Source: Pseudomonas putida (GTDB lineage Bacteria; Pseudomonadota; Gammaproteobacteria; Pseudomonadales; Pseudomonadaceae). Taken from it: a stretch of DNA of 64,000 nt. A program made the translations under genes and the position numbers. The notes beneath the pieces were generated by a model, which made no database searches, had not been told where the DNA came from, and worked only from the letters and a program-made list of their open reading frames with translations. The first letter of the stretch is position 1; the number at the start of each line of letters is the position of its first letter. Shown one piece after another: positions 18,401 through 29,218 of this stretch. The stretch covers positions 186,001 through 250,000 of the forward strand of contig NZ_JANHLK010000005.1 of NCBI RefSeq assembly GCF_028682635.1. Direction: 5' to 3'.

Positions 18401-20667
18401 CCCTGCAGTTTGAGCATCAGGCGCCAGGGCTCGACCAGGCATTCGCGGCGATGCTCCCTGACGAAGGGCGTTTCGCTGGCCGAGCCCATGAAGGTATTAC
18501 GGATCAGATCTTCGTAGCGCTGTGCAAGGTCAAGTTCGGGCAGGACCTTGCGCAGGTAGGTGTTTGTGATGCCGGTCACCAGTGCCTGGCGTTCGCTTTC
18601 GTCCGTTGCGTTGACGTGCACCCGCATCTGGGCCAGTCGCAGTGAAAGAGGCTCCAGCTGCATGGACGGGGTGTTATCGATATTGAGCTGGGCCAGCTCC
18701 TCGAGGGACATTCGGCTGCGCGTGGCACTGGGCACCGCCACCAGTTTTTGCGGGGTGCCTGGCGCCGCGCCGTCGGCCAGTTGTTTTTCCAGCTTGACCG
18801 AATCCGGCAGGTCCAGCTGGACGTCAAACTCCCCTTCAATCGAGAAGTCATCGCGCAACCGCACCTGGAGGTGTTGACGGGTGAATGCGTCACGGGGCGC
18901 CAGGGCTGCTTCCAGTTGTGCGTGACTGCGATGCATGGCCTGGATATAGGCCTCGATCAGCTTTTTCAGCTCGGCGCCGGCTGACACCGACAATGTCGCG
19001 AGCCAGGTGGGCAGACGCGAAGCCATGCCGGCACTGCGGCTTTGTTCCAGGCGCTGCGCCAGAGCCAGATGACGGGCTGGGTTAACCGGGACCTGCAGCT
19101 TGGCCAGGGTTTTGCGCCGCAGCTTTTCCAGTTCATCGGCGCGTTCTGCCGCCTGTGCCGGGTCGGCATGGCGCTGGCGTATTTGCGCGGCCTGTTCTTC
19201 AAAGCGACTGATCTGTTTATCCTGGCTGTAAAGCAACGGATCGCAACTGATTTTTGTCAGCTGCAGGGTCAGCTCCGGATCCTGTTCGCGGATCTTGAAC
19301 AGTTCCAGCTCCAGGTCCCTGCGACTGGCGAAGCGTTGCAAGCCGCCGCCAATGCCGGGCCAGTAAATTAGCAGGCTGTGAGGCGCGGCGGGATCGAGCA
19401 GCACCTGGGAGCGGGTGATGACAAACGGCCCCTCCAACGCCTGGGTCTGGTTGCCGCTGGTGTGTTCGATCAACGACAGACTGGCCGCCACGACATCGGA
19501 GTCGGCTTCGTCAGCCGCAGACGGTTCCAGGATGGCCTGGAGCATGTCGAACTGGGAACTGTCGAGCTGATTGAGCGACCTCTGCAGTTTGGCCTCGGCC
19601 TGCAACCCGTCCTTGTGGGCCTGATAAAGCGCGCTGGACTCTCGGTTGAAAGTCGTCAGGTCGAGGACGCGCGATCGGTAAAGCAGGGCGGATGCGGCCC
19701 TGTCGGCAGCCTGTTCCGCCGTTTCCAGAGCCTTGAGGGTGTCCTCGAATATCCGCTGAAGGTCAGTAGCGCTGTCCTCTCCCAGCAGTGTTTCCAGCGC
19801 CGCCTGCTGTTGGCGAAGCGAGGTCAGGCGCATGGCCAGGGGAATATCGGCAGACAGGCTATCGAACAGCGCTGATCGATCCTCATCGCCAAAGCCTTCG
19901 GTCAACTCCAGGCTCTCAAGGCTTGGCGCCTGGGCAAACGCTCCGGCACGCCGGGCTTGCAGTTCGGGCGCAAACAGCTCGCTGATGCCTGTGGTCAATG
20001 GCCCGGTAGTGGTCGTGTATTGAAAACTGTAGTGGCTAGGTAACTCGGACGGAGCAAGTAGTTGCGCGGACAGCCAATGCTCCATGTCGCTGCGCTCCTC
20101 GAAGGCCTGGACGGGAACCGGGCGAGAGGGCAGGTAGAGCAATTGCGCGACGGGTTGCTGGTTGCCCACGGTGATCACCCAGGCCGCCGGGATTTTCCAG
20201 AGGCTGTTGTCACTCAACTTCAGCGCCAGTTGTTCGCAATGGATGGGCTGGTCGTCCAGATGCACCGTCTCGGTCCCGGCGTCCAGCATCAACCACAGGG
20301 GCTTCAATTGTTCGGCACCCAGGGTTCTCAGGGCGAACCCCAGTTGCGCCGCTGATTCAATGTGAGCGCGGTATAGCTGCTCGGCCCGATCACGGCGCGA
20401 CAGCGGTGTACCCGGGGCACGGGCCTGCCAATAGGCCGTCGCGCCTTCATCCAGCGGCGCGCTTGCGAACAGTGCCTGCAAGCTTTCCTGACAGGCTTGC
20501 CAGCTCGCCAAGGCGCTTTGCAACAGGCTCTGGTGGGGATTGCTGGTCAGCGTTGAAAACTCGGGGATGGCGGTCGGCGAGGAGGGTGCGAGTGTTGGGA
20601 GTCTTTCGGTCATGATTGCGTGGCTCATCCATGAGGAGCGGCGGGTCCACTCCTGATCAAGCGCCAT
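15415..20667 (-). CDS. Giant DUF6543/dermonecrotic-toxin-like protein
   Basis: 1750 residues, the largest gene here. The long N-terminal region (about 30-900), with [27 protein letters not shown] and [20 protein letters not shown], resembles the DUF6543 (ToxA_N) region of large Pseudomonas toxin-like proteins. A hydrophobic helical stretch (about 940-965, [21 protein letters not shown]) could insert into a membrane. Around residues 1062-1140 is the module [25 protein letters not shown]...[18 protein letters not shown], common in these proteins. A second such patch lies near 1490 ([16 protein letters not shown]). The rest is mostly helical. The C-terminus has an EYEIWDM...[25 protein letters not shown] block. 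No signal peptide and no obvious enzymatic motif. Monocistronic, with no recognisable immunity gene beside it. The start could be 20667, 20628 or 20613. The toxin role is inference from family naming. Confidence 0.7.
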   Translation of the reverse strand: MALDQEWTRRSSWMSHAIMTERLPTLAPSSPTAIPEFSTLTSNPHQSLLQSALASWQACQESLQALFASAPLDEGATAYWQARAPGTPLSRRDRAEQLYRAHIESAAQLGFALRTLGAEQLKPLWLMLDAGTETVHLDDQPIHCEQLALKLSDNSLWKIPAAWVITVGNQQPVAQLLYLPSRPVPVQAFEERSDMEHWLSAQLLAPSELPSHYSFQYTTTTGPLTTGISELFAPELQARRAGAFAQAPSLESLELTEGFGDEDRSALFDSLSADIPLAMRLTSLRQQQAALETLLGEDSATDLQRIFEDTLKALETAEQAADRAASALLYRSRVLDLTTFNRESSALYQAHKDGLQAEAKLQRSLNQLDSSQFDMLQAILEPSAADEADSDVVAASLSLIEHTSGNQTQALEGPFVITRSQVLLDPAAPHSLLIYWPGIGGGLQRFASRRDLELELFKIREQDPELTLQLTKISCDPLLYSQDKQISRFEEQAAQIRQRHADPAQAAERADELEKLRRKTLAKLQVPVNPARHLALAQRLEQSRSAGMASRLPTWLATLSVSAGAELKKLIEAYIQAMHRSHAQLEAALAPRDAFTRQHLQVRLRDDFSIEGEFDVQLDLPDSVKLEKQLADGAAPGTPQKLVAVPSATRSRMSLEELAQLNIDNTPSMQLEPLSLRLAQMRVHVNATDESERQALVTGITNTYLRKVLPELDLAQRYEDLIRNTFMGSASETPFVREHRRECLVEPWRLMLKLQGQCAHLQNQINQDQLQVLTIAIDAQAPEAWQANGNRIVLFPAYLSAGGKDTPNEGPTTLSGVTFIEEQVSGMTLLYLPDSPDGQCLRRYDSLESARRALFNLCLRSEMVSYLAGRALKGSEAAHASRINQAVLKHFDAMIGVGLAWPSTTSLAEHLLNAHMGRLIEAHRDTSRSRTDLYLERYALSGSKAFNYIKMAIGLVPFVGAGVALYDAWSSANNAVAALSHGEVAEGLAEIESVLLSLIDAAMDIAGTSPATRSTTVVRSLARARQLMALGKGATALRSTSARHARHIAQRFAGYEYEKPISLAGLQPLEHGVYRNVYRHADGDFITRQGRIFQVEPSADSRGLRLSGTRKKTYRQPIALDEAGQWDTWFGVYGSTFEGGGLGGGGVLGHLADALDPIWPAAIRERLPRWWADRVFRRHNALTDAADNLAPQIDARVSRTNAALEKYNSVAAEARPALIQETEAACIGDIELASGHYQTLVELAPLAHGNKRRLLSEMQSHDALIIADRQKQRVFFANHRSNPLTDRIDALIDQLDELPDSALAERVRILHDIRKLRLEVIGHLEQIETAMRDLNRWYERITVRTEKAQMTSEVEALNGRLNEPTLLYLRTAHLLETVNRFDTVRDLSWFHLQTQAESLRINVDRALFTQFSLQEVPATRAQRNQIFQECLEHYSQFRRGMNAWTASDPQHFYLDAVAPLLEGIEKMAQRARKGIDQPAPVVPAGQRSKKVFITEDDHLLIGGERLEPTTQKRQYILTGKGGVEEIWEQGANGKSRLLNPPEPIARPVQKDAAAMIEDARNRLQSQPAYRSRIQAYAAQDMLPVDLEHMMVNEANELKRRALDIEAISPQSPVIEQLRNKAVELIATGRRMRTRQSLRSKNPTDGMLDDLISQNAAEIRKTSALKTLGKRPDRRTDYLQEYEIWDMTATPPTLLWYAHFHYAKPAPAFLEFEKAHLKLPEHRALTHADNANLPYADIGKKSAALRHFDQG

Positions 20668-20820
20668 TTAAGAAAAATCCCCTGTGCCGGTGGCACTACA
20701 TAGTTATCGCATCGACCATTGAGCGGCATTCATGAAACTGTCACGCAACTGTGGCAGCGCGCTTGAACAAACTTCATCAGACTCGCGCTCTACTGGGGTT
20801 CTGCGTTTTGGTGTTTTTCC

Positions 20821-21855
20821 ATGGGTGCTTGGTTCTTTTCACGAATGGTTTTCCTGGCCGCACTGTTGTGCGGCCTGCCGTCTCTGGCGGCGTCTCGCTG
20901 TGACGTCAATGTTGCAACCCAACGGGTTGATCTGGCCCAGGTAAGCCTGGCGTACCAGAGCATTGGCCGTGCATCCGACCCGGCACTGCTGCTGGTGATG
21001 GGGCTGGGCGGGCAGTTGATTCACTGGCCCGACGAGGTGGTGGTCGCGCTGTGTCAGCAAGGTTTCCGGGTGATTCGTTATGACAATCGCGATGTCGGCC
21101 TGTCGACCTGGCGGCAGACGCCGGCCGAGGCCAACCTGACCTTCGAAGTGCTGCGCTACAAGCTCGGCTTGCCTGTGTCGGCGCCATACACCCTGACCGA
21201 TATGGCGGACGACGGACTGGGGCTGATGGATGCGTTGCACATCGAGCAATTCCACGTGCTGGGCGCGAGCATGGGCGGAATGATTGCCCAGCACATGGCA
21301 GCGATGGCGCCACAACGGGTCGAGAGCCTGACCCTGATCATGAGCACTTCAGGAGCCGAAGGCTTGCCCGCGCCAAGTGCGGCGCTGTTGCAGTTGCTGG
21401 CGCGTCGGGGTGCGCCCAACCGTGAAGTTGCATTGGAGCAACAGGCGGACCTGCTGGCGGCACTGGGCAGTCCGGCGGTGACTGATGATCGCCAGGCGTT
21501 GCTGCAGCAGGCGGCACAGGCGTACGACCGGGCCTTCAATCCCGAGGGCGCCAAGCGCCAGATCCTGGCGATCCTGGCCGAACCGAGCCGAGTGGCATTG
21601 CTCAATCAGCTACGGGTGCCGGCGCTGGTGGTGCATGGCACGGCCGATCCGTTGTTGCCGGTGATGCATGGCGTGCACCTGGCGGCGCATCTGCGTGGCA
21701 GCCAGTTGAAGTTGATACCGGGCCTGGCGCATCGTTTTCAGGAAGCGTTCAAGGCGCCATTGCTGGCAGCCGTGTTGCCCTATCTGCGGGCGCATCGCGA
21801 GGACACTTCGCATTGGGCGCAGATCGAGCCTGTGGCTGACCACAACCTTCTTTAG
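20821..21855 (+). CDS. Exported alpha/beta hydrolase
   Basis: 344 residues. A signal peptide (about 1-25, [19 protein letters not shown]) is followed by an alpha/beta-hydrolase fold: [14 protein letters not shown] as oxyanion strand, YDNRDVGLS, the nucleophile elbow GASMGG (Ser about residue 152), [11 protein letters not shown] with the acid Asp, and a C-terminal GLAHRF with the catalytic His. Closest style is that of periplasmic or outer-membrane esterases/lipases of the pimeloyl-carboxylesterase type; the substrate is unknown. The exact start is weakly supported (no good ribosome site before 20821 or the ATG at 20845). Divergent from the giant toxin-like gene. Confidence 0.82.
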   Translation: MGAWFFSRMVFLAALLCGLPSLAASRCDVNVATQRVDLAQVSLAYQSIGRASDPALLLVMGLGGQLIHWPDEVVVALCQQGFRVIRYDNRDVGLSTWRQTPAEANLTFEVLRYKLGLPVSAPYTLTDMADDGLGLMDALHIEQFHVLGASMGGMIAQHMAAMAPQRVESLTLIMSTSGAEGLPAPSAALLQLLARRGAPNREVALEQQADLLAALGSPAVTDDRQALLQQAAQAYDRAFNPEGAKRQILAILAEPSRVALLNQLRVPALVVHGTADPLLPVMHGVHLAAHLRGSQLKLIPGLAHRFQEAFKAPLLAAVLPYLRAHREDTSHWAQIEPVADHNLL

Positions 21856-21863
21856 CGCACGGA

Positions 21864-22202
21864 TCAGCCGTGCAGGCGAACCCAGACGCTGACCAATGCC
21901 GTCGCCGCGATCAACCACGCCACGGCCGCGACGGCCAGCGACGCCTCGAGGCGCATTCGATCGACCATCACATACAGGGTCGCCAGGTAGATGAAGTACG
22001 GAATGATCGACCACATGCCAAACACGATGGTGGTCTTCAGGTCATCCAGCGAACGGCCCTTGCCGACGATGTAATGGGCGATGAGGGCAAAGGTCGGGAA
22101 CAGCGGCACAAGCCCGGCGATGTAATAGTTCCGGGTCTTGGCCAGGGCGGCGAGGATCACCACCACCGCCGCGCCCAGGGTTGCTTTGAGTATCAGGTCC
22201 AC
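21864..22202 (-). CDS. glpM: GlpM-family membrane protein
   Basis: 112-residue integral membrane protein with four helices. The core [43 protein letters not shown] is the GlpM family signature. In P. aeruginosa GlpM has been linked to alginate production; its biochemical role is not known. It lies 11 bp after the aauR stop on the same strand, so it is probably read together with that two-component system. Despite the name it is not near the glp genes of this window. Confidence 0.85.
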   Translation of the reverse strand: MDLILKATLGAAVVVILAALAKTRNYYIAGLVPLFPTFALIAHYIVGKGRSLDDLKTTIVFGMWSIIPYFIYLATLYVMVDRMRLEASLAVAAVAWLIAATALVSVWVRLHG

Positions 22203-22213
22203 ACAGGTCTCGC

Positions 22214-23538
<1,325 letters not shown>

Positions 23539-23542
<4 letters not shown>

Positions 23543-25443
23543 ATTGGCTCAGCGGGAGTGGGGCTTACCAACGGTAAACTGAGGACGAAAGCGGTACCAC
23601 CGCTGGCCGGGTGCTCGACACCCAGGTGACCGCCAGTGGCGGCGGCCAGGCTCGCGGAGAGTGTCAGGCCGAGGCCCAGGCCTTGTTCGCCGGGCTTTGT
23701 GGTGAAAAACGGTTCGAACAGGTGCTTGCGCGCTTCGGCATCGATGCCGTGGCCATTGTCCCGTACGCGCAGCCGATATTTACCATCGAAAACTTCGCCT
23801 TCGAGCCACAGTTCCGGCTGCGGTTGCGCCTGCATGGCGTCCAGGGCATTGCCGATCAGGTTGACCAGGATTTGCTCGAGGCGGGTCTGGTCGATCCGCA
23901 CCTGCACATCGTCGAAGTGCCGATGCAATTGCAGATGGGCGCTTTCCAAGCGCCCGCCGAGCAATTGCAAGGCGGCGTCCACGGCTTTGCCGAGACAGGC
24001 CTGGCCCTTGTCGTCACCGCGCCGGGCGAAGGAGCGCAGGCTGGCGGTGATCCGGCCCATGCGGTCGATCAATTCGTTGATGGTCTTGAGGTTGGTGCTG
24101 GCCACGTCAAGCTGACCGCGCTCGAGAAAACGCACGGTGTTGCCGGACAGGGTGCGCAACGCCGCCAACGGCTGGTTCAATTCGTGGGCGATGCTGGTGG
24201 ACATCTGCCCGATCGCGGCGAGTTTTCCAGCCTGCACCAGTTCATCCTGGGCACGGCGCAGCGTCTCTTCGGCTTGGCGGCGTTCGCGGATCTGACCCTT
24301 GAGCCGTTCGTTGCTGGCGCGCAGGTCGGTGGTGCGTTCGGTAATCCGACGCTCCAGTTGATTGTTGGCTTCCTGCAAGGCTTCCCGGGCGGCCAGGCGG
24401 GTGGCGATCACCTTGCGCCGCTCGTTCCAGGCAATGAGCAGGAACGCCACCAGGGCAAATGCCACGGCGACCAGAATCCCCTGGTTGATCGCTTCTCTGC
24501 GCAAATCCTGGAGTGGCGTGAGCAGGGTGAAATTCCACGGTGTATCGCTCAAGGGCCGGGTTTGCGACAGGTAGCTGATGTTTTCATCATCGGAGACCAG
24601 TTCGCTGTTGGCGGGGAAGGTGAGTTTTTCCACGCCCTCGGACAGGGTTTCCCGGGCCAGCGGTTGCAATTCGTTCAGCGGAAACCAGTAGTACTGGAGG
24701 CTGCGGGCGAGCTTTTCCTTGGTGTCTTCGCTCAGCGGCACCACTGACTTGAGGCGTCGCGCCGGGTCGCTGGAGAGAATGATGATGCCGTTCTCGTCGC
24801 TGACGAAGGCTTCCAGGCGCGCGCGCTGCCAGCGTTCTTCCATGGCTTCGAGGCGCACCTTGACCACCGCGACGCCAATGATCTTGCCGTGTTCTTCCAG
24901 GCCATGGGCCAGGTAGTAACCGGGTTCGCCGTTGGTGCTGCCGATGCCATAGAAACGTCCGGGCTGGCCGCGCACGGCGTTCTGGAAATAGGCACGGAAG
25001 GACAGGTCTTCGCCCAGGTAACTGTCGACATCGCGCCAGTTGCTGGTGGCCATGACACGGCCGGTGGTGTCCATCACGTAGATGGCCCGGCTGCGGCTGC
25101 GCCGGTTCAGGCCTTCGAGGTAATCGTTGACGGTCTGCCGGTGTTCCGGCGTCGGGTCGGCCAGCAGCCTGGAAACACTGGTTTCGAGTTCCAGCAGGCT
25201 GGGCAGGTAGGTGTACTTGCTGATCTCGCTTTCGACGGCGCGGGCGTGCAGTTCCAGCTGGCGCTGGCCGTTTTCGCCGAGGCTGCGGATCCCATAGTGT
25301 TCACTGGTCCAGAAGCCGATATAACCCAGTCCGATCATCAGCGCGATGATCAGCGGCGGCAGGAACAGATGGCGAATCAGGCGGGGTTTCACGGCGAGTG
25401 ATGGCGACGTGGCGCGATAGAGAGTGGGGTCGCATTTCATCAC
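23539..25443 (-). CDS. aauS: Sensor histidine kinase AauS
   Basis: 634-residue membrane kinase. One helix near residues 27-47, then a periplasmic double-Cache sensor domain of DctB type (about 48-300, with YVMDTTGRVMATSNW and GIIILSSDPARR), a second helix (about 318-340), a coiled-coil linker (ITERTTDLRASNERLK), the phosphorylation helix IAHELNQPLAALRT (His about residue 425), and an HATPase domain with NLIGNALDAM, DNGHGID and GLGLGLTLS. It likely senses glutamate/aspartate or related dicarboxylates and phosphorylates AauR. Coupled to aauR by an ATGA overlap. MKCD at 25440 is an alternative start. Confidence 0.88.
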
Positions 25444-25494
25444 AGATGCCTTGGGTCAACCACAACACAAATCTTGAAATCACCGCTGACCCAA

Positions 25495-25583
25495 TGTGGG
25501 AGCGGGCTTGCTCGCGAAGACGGCGGCACATTCAAAACAGGTGCGACTTTCACACCGCTTTCGCGAGCAAGCCCGCTCCCACA
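25495..25583. repeat. REP/REPIN element
   Basis: TGTGGGAGCGGGCTTGCTCG arm and its reverse complement ending GCCCGCTCCCACA, in the spacer between aatP and aauS. Identical arms to 11944 and 60430. Confidence 0.92.
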
Positions 25584-25602
25584 TTTGGGGAGCGGTGTTT
25601 TC

Positions 25603-26337
25603 TTAGTGTTGCAGAATCTTGTTGAGGAAGTGCTGCGTACGCTCGGCACGGTGGCTGATGTCGCCGAAGAACTCCTCTTTCTTGCAGTCTTCGATGATCT
25701 TGCCCTGGTCCATGAAGATCACGCGGTCGGCCACTTTGCGGGCGAAGCCCATTTCGTGGGTCACGCACATCATGGTCATGCCTTCGTGGGCCAGTTGCAC
25801 CATCACGTCGAGCACTTCGTTGACCATTTCCGGGTCCAGCGCCGAGGTCGGTTCGTCGAACAGCATGACGATCGGGTCCATCGCCAGCGCACGGGCAATC
25901 GCCACGCGCTGCTGCTGACCGCCGGACAGTTGGCCCGGGTGCTTGTGGGCATGCGCTGAGAGGCCGACACGTTCCAGCAGTTGCAGGCCTTTCTTGGTGG
26001 CCTCTTCCTTGCTGCGGCCCAACACCTTGATCTGCGCGATGGTCAGGTTTTCAGTGATGGTCAGGTGCGGGAACAATTCGAAATGCTGGAACACCATGCC
26101 CACCCGCGAACGCAGTTTCGGCAGGTTGGTCTTCGGGTCGGCGATGGACGTACCGTCGACCACGATGTCGCCTTTCTGGAACGGTTCCAGGGCATTGACG
26201 CATTTGATCAGGGTCGATTTGCCGGAACCGGACGGCCCGCACACCACGATCACTTCGCCTTTCTTGACCTCGGTGCTGCAATCAGTCAGCACCTGGAAGT
26301 CCCCATACCACTTGTTGATGTTTTTGATAGAGATCAT
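25603..26337 (-). CDS. aatP: Glutamate/aspartate ABC transporter ATPase AatP
   Basis: 244-residue cytoplasmic ATPase of the polar amino-acid uptake family. Walker [11 protein letters not shown]-loop [13 protein letters not shown], signature [15 protein letters not shown], Walker [15 protein letters not shown] and switch His in THEMGFA are all intact. The length is normal. Its start overlaps the aatM stop (ATGA), and it is the last gene of the aatJ-aatQ-aatM-aatP operon. Family resemblance is to GltL; the aat assignment comes from the AauS/AauR neighbours. Confidence 0.92.
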   Translation of the reverse strand: MISIKNINKWYGDFQVLTDCSTEVKKGEVIVVCGPSGSGKSTLIKCVNALEPFQKGDIVVDGTSIADPKTNLPKLRSRVGMVFQHFELFPHLTITENLTIAQIKVLGRSKEEATKKGLQLLERVGLSAHAHKHPGQLSGGQQQRVAIARALAMDPIVMLFDEPTSALDPEMVNEVLDVMVQLAHEGMTMMCVTHEMGFARKVADRVIFMDQGKIIEDCKKEEFFGDISHRAERTQHFLNKILQH

Positions 26338-27008
26338 ACGGCGAACCTTTTTTGCAGACGCTTGACCAGCTGCGAGGCGGCAAAGCTGATGATGAAGTAC
26401 ACGAGACCTGCGAAGATCAGGAACTCATTGGAGCGGCCAATGATGTCGCCACTGGCGCGCGAAGCATTGAGGAAATCCACCAGGCCGACGGCGTACACCA
26501 GCGAGGTGTCCTGGAACAGGATGATGCTCTGCTGCAGCAACAGCGGGGTCATCTTGCGGAACGCCTGCGGCAGGATGATCAGGCGCATCATCTGGCCATA
26601 GCTCATGCCCAGTGCCTGGGCGGCACCCATCTGCCCCTTGGGAATCGACTGCACACCGGCGCGGACGATTTCGCAGAAGTACGCCGCTTCGAACATCATG
26701 AACGCCACGATGCAGGAGGTGAACGCACCGATCGGGGTGTCTTCGCCGGTGATCCAGCGCAGCACGAACGGCACCGCCAGGTAGAACCAGGTAATCACCA
26801 GCAGCAACGGGATCGAGCGGAAATAGTTGACGTAGGCACCGGCAATGTTCGACAGCAGTTTGCTGTGGGACAGGCGCATCAACGCCAGGATGGTGCCGAG
26901 GATGATCCCGCCGACCACGCCCATGACCATCAGCTTGAGGGTCATGACCATGCCGTTCCACAGGCCGGGAATGGCCGGGACGATGCCCGAGAAGTCGAAT
27001 TCCATCAT
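26334..27008 (-). CDS. aatM: Glutamate/aspartate ABC transporter permease AatM
   Basis: 224-residue inner-membrane permease of the HisM/GltK family with five to six helices and the EAA-type cytoplasmic loop [22 protein letters not shown] that contacts the ATPase. It opens with tandem ATG codons (27008 and 27005); the first overlaps the aatQ stop codon, the second abuts it. It forms the channel heterodimer with AatQ. Confidence 0.92.
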   Translation of the reverse strand: MMEFDFSGIVPAIPGLWNGMVMTLKLMVMGVVGGIILGTILALMRLSHSKLLSNIAGAYVNYFRSIPLLLVITWFYLAVPFVLRWITGEDTPIGAFTSCIVAFMMFEAAYFCEIVRAGVQSIPKGQMGAAQALGMSYGQMMRLIILPQAFRKMTPLLLQQSIILFQDTSLVYAVGLVDFLNASRASGDIIGRSNEFLIFAGLVYFIISFAASQLVKRLQKRFAV

Positions 27009-27751
27009 TTACCCCCTACGGAAATCAGGCCAGGCACGGCGACTTTCTTCTCGACCAGGCGCATCAGCAACATCAGGCTCATGTTCAGGGTGAAGTAGAT
27101 CAGCGTGGCCAGGGTGAAGGCTTCGAACAGGTTCGCGGAGAACTCGGCGGTCTGTTTGGTCTGCGCCAGCAGCTCCATCAGACCGATCAGCGAGGCCACG
27201 GAGGTGTTCTTGAAGACGTTCAGGAATTCCGAGGTGAGCGGCGGAATGATGATCCGGTAGGCCTGGGGCAGCAGCACGTTCCAGTAGATCTGCGGCAACT
27301 TGAAGCCCATGGCGCGGGCAGCGGATTCCTGGCCGCGGGGCAGCGCCTGGATACCGGTGCGCACCTGTTCGCAAACCCGTGCGGTGGTGAACAGGCCCAG
27401 GCACACGACAACGCTGAGGAAGGCCGAGGTGGTCGGATTCAAGTCCTGCTTGTACCACTCCTGCAGGTCGGCTGGCAGCAGGTCGGGTACCAGGAAGTAC
27501 CAGATGAACAGCTGAACCAGCAGCGGCACGTTACGAAAGAGTTCGACGTAGCAGGTGGCGATGCCCGATACGATGCGGTTCGGCACGGTACGCATGACAC
27601 CCAGGATCGAACCCAGTGTCAGGGCAATGATCCAGGCCGCGATGGCGATGCCGATGGTCCAGGCCAGACCGGACACGTACCAGTCGAGATACGTCTCGCT
27701 GCCCACGCCGGTGGACTTGAAGAACACGCTCCAGTCCCAGTTGTAATTCAT
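27005..27751 (-). CDS. aatQ: Glutamate/aspartate ABC transporter permease AatQ
   Basis: 248-residue inner-membrane permease of the GltJ type. It has an extended N-terminus (YNWDWSVFFKSTGVGSETYLDWYVSG) typical of GltJ, several helices, and the coupling loop VCEQVRTGIQALPRGQESAARAMG. A 194-bp spacer carrying two hairpins separates it from the binding-protein gene aatJ, while it is tightly coupled to aatM downstream. Confidence 0.92.
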   Translation of the reverse strand: MNYNWDWSVFFKSTGVGSETYLDWYVSGLAWTIGIAIAAWIIALTLGSILGVMRTVPNRIVSGIATCYVELFRNVPLLVQLFIWYFLVPDLLPADLQEWYKQDLNPTTSAFLSVVVCLGLFTTARVCEQVRTGIQALPRGQESAARAMGFKLPQIYWNVLLPQAYRIIIPPLTSEFLNVFKNTSVASLIGLMELLAQTKQTAEFSANLFEAFTLATLIYFTLNMSLMLLMRLVEKKVAVPGLISVGGK

Positions 27752-27811
27752 TAGGGTCTCCCCTCAGATCGATCGATGTACAGGTACCCGCTTGGGGGAA
27801 GCTCCGTTCCC

Positions 27812-27832
27812 GCCTGATCTTTACGATCAGGC
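27812..27832 (-). promoter_or_regulatory. Hairpin in aatJ-aatQ spacer (proximal to aatQ)
   Basis: Perfect 8-bp inverted repeat GCCTGATC / GATCAGGC with a five-base loop, 60 bases before the aatQ start. No T run follows, so it is more likely an mRNA processing or stability element than a terminator. Confidence 0.6.
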
Positions 27833-27900
27833 ACACGCTCCCGGCTCGACAGCCACCGGTTCGAGTGTTTCCCAAAAATGCCAGCAGGAAGTGACCACCT

Positions 27901-27926
27901 CCTGAAAGGGCCAGGGCCCTCCCAGG
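27901..27926 (-). promoter_or_regulatory. GC-rich hairpin directly after aatJ
   Basis: On the transcript strand the stem forms from CTGGGAGGGCC and GGCCCTTTCAG (with G-U pairs), starting 19 bases after the aatJ stop. Such a hairpin after a binding-protein gene commonly stabilises its mRNA and lowers read-through to the permease genes. Confidence 0.6.
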
Positions 27927-27945
27927 AGATAAGGTTAGTCAGAAA

Positions 27946-28860
27946 TCAGGATTTCTTGTCGTCAGCCGCTTTATCGGTCGGATTGGCGATCAGGGCCTTG
28001 AGCTCGTCGCTCATCGGGAAGTTCAGATTCAGGTTCTTTGGCGGAATTGGCTGCATGAACCATTTTTCGTAGATCTTGTTGATCTCGCCCGACGCGTAGG
28101 TGGCCTTGATGGCGTCATCCACGGCCTTTTTGAACGGCTCGTCGCCTTTGCGCACCATGCAGCCGTAGATTTCGTAGGACTGTGGAGTGCCGGTCACGGC
28201 CCAGTCACTGGCCTTCTTGGCCTTGGCCGCTTCACCGGCCAGCAGGGCGTCGTCCATCATGAAGGCCACGGCACGGCCGGTTTCCAGCATCTGGAACGAT
28301 TCGCCATGGTCTTTGGCGGAGATGACGTTCATGCCCATCTGCTTGTCGGCGTTCATCGCCTTGAGGATGCGCTCGGACGTGGTGCCGGCGGTGGTCACGA
28401 CGTTCTTGCCGGCCAGGTCCGGGAAATCCTTGTACTTGGAATCTGCCTTGGACAGCAGGCGAGTACCGATTTCGAAGATGCCGACGGAGAAGTCGACTTG
28501 TTGCTGGCGCTCGACGTTGTTGGTGGTCGAACCGCATTCCAGGTCCACGGTGCCGTTCTGCACCAGCGGGATACGGGTTTGCGAGGTGACCAGGTTGTAC
28601 TTGACCTGCAGGTTCGGCAGGTCCAGGTCTTTTTTCAGGGCTTCGACGACTTTCAGCTGGATGTCGTGGGAGTAGCCGACCGGTTTGCCGGAGGCGTCCG
28701 CGATGTAGGAGAAAGGAATGGAAGCGTCACGATGCCCGAGGGTGATGACACCGGACTCTTTGATCTTCTTCAGGGTGCCGGTGAGTTCGGCGGCGAAAAC
28801 TGGCGTGCTGATCAGAGCGGCAGCAATGGCTGCGCCCAGGATATGGGGAACGATGCGCAT
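27946..28860 (-). CDS. aatJ: Periplasmic glutamate/aspartate-binding protein AatJ
   Basis: 304 residues. A signal peptide (about 1-24, ending TPVFAAE) precedes a type II solute-binding fold: TLKKIKESGVITLGHRDASIPFSY, the ligand-binding VTSQTRIPLVQNGTVDLECGSTTNN and TAGTTSERIL. This matches GltI/AatJ proteins, which capture glutamate and aspartate. The start at 28860 has GAGG eight bases upstream and begins right at the signal peptide; longer frame extensions run into the promoter. First gene of the aat operon; its leader carries a sigma-54 promoter, two AauR-like sites upstream and an Hfq/Crc-type motif. Confidence 0.93.
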   Translation of the reverse strand: MRIVPHILGAAIAAALISTPVFAAELTGTLKKIKESGVITLGHRDASIPFSYIADASGKPVGYSHDIQLKVVEALKKDLDLPNLQVKYNLVTSQTRIPLVQNGTVDLECGSTTNNVERQQQVDFSVGIFEIGTRLLSKADSKYKDFPDLAGKNVVTTAGTTSERILKAMNADKQMGMNVISAKDHGESFQMLETGRAVAFMMDDALLAGEAAKAKKASDWAVTGTPQSYEIYGCMVRKGDEPFKKAVDDAIKATYASGEINKIYEKWFMQPIPPKNLNLNFPMSDELKALIANPTDKAADDKKS

Positions 28861-28876
28861 CAAATTTTCCTCGACA

Positions 28877-28884
28877 TTGTTTTT
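28877..28884 (-). promoter_or_regulatory. Candidate Hfq/Crc A-rich motif in aatJ leader
   Basis: On the minus strand AAAAACAA (within a longer A run) matches AANAAYAA and lies four bases upstream of the aatJ Shine-Dalgarno GAGG. Acidic amino-acid uptake is a plausible catabolite-repression target in Pseudomonas. Confidence 0.55.
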
Positions 28885-28975
28885 TTTATGGAGCCAGTTG
28901 TTCGGCCCTTTTGTGCTTCGAATGCCTGACGGCTCCTGAAGTGTTGGCGCAACAGGCATTCGTCCAAGAGTGTAG

Positions 28976-28991
28976 AGCATGACTCGTGCCA
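28976..28991 (-). promoter_or_regulatory. Sigma-54 promoter of aatJQMP
   Basis: Minus-strand TGGCAC-GAGTC-ATGCT has the -24 GG and -12 GC separated by exactly ten bases, as required for RpoN promoters. The predicted transcript start is about 105 bases upstream of the aatJ start codon. Confidence 0.78.
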
Positions 28992-29068
28992 GGCCAGGCA
29001 GTAGGACATATTTTGTTGATTTATAAGGAGATTAAATATTTATGGAGGGCATTGTGGGGCAGAAGATA

Positions 29069-29082
29069 TCCGGTTTACCGAA
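29069..29082. promoter_or_regulatory. Candidate AauR site, imperfect copy
   Basis: TCCGG-TTTA-CCGAA, one mismatch from the TTCGG-N4-CCGAA inverted repeat recalled for AauR. Its centre lies 31 bp (about three helical turns) from the perfect copy at 29100, and about 110 bp upstream of the predicted start of transcription. Confidence 0.6.
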
Positions 29083-29099
29083 TCGACCACCAAGTCGCG

Positions 29100-29113
29100 T
29101 TCGGAAAGCCGAA
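29100..29113. promoter_or_regulatory. Candidate AauR site, perfect copy
   Basis: TTCGG-AAAG-CCGAA, a perfect match to the TTCGG-N4-CCGAA motif associated with AauR, about 140 bp upstream of the predicted sigma-54 start. This is the usual distance for enhancer-binding regulators. Confidence 0.68.
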
Positions 29114-29121
29114 CGCGCATG

Positions 29122-29206
29122 TGTAGGAGCCCGGCTTGCCGGCGAAGGCGCCCGACAGACTGGCGCAAGTCTTGAGGACGCCTTCGCCGGCAAGCCGGGC
29201 TCTACA
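29122..29206. repeat. REP-type inverted repeat (GCCGGC subfamily)
   Basis: TGTAGGAGCCCGGCTTGCCGGCGAAGGC and its reverse complement GCCTTCGCCGGCAAGCCGGGCTCTACA, between the glpD stop and the AauR sites. Confidence 0.9.
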
Positions 29207-29218
29207 AAGGAGGGGAAA

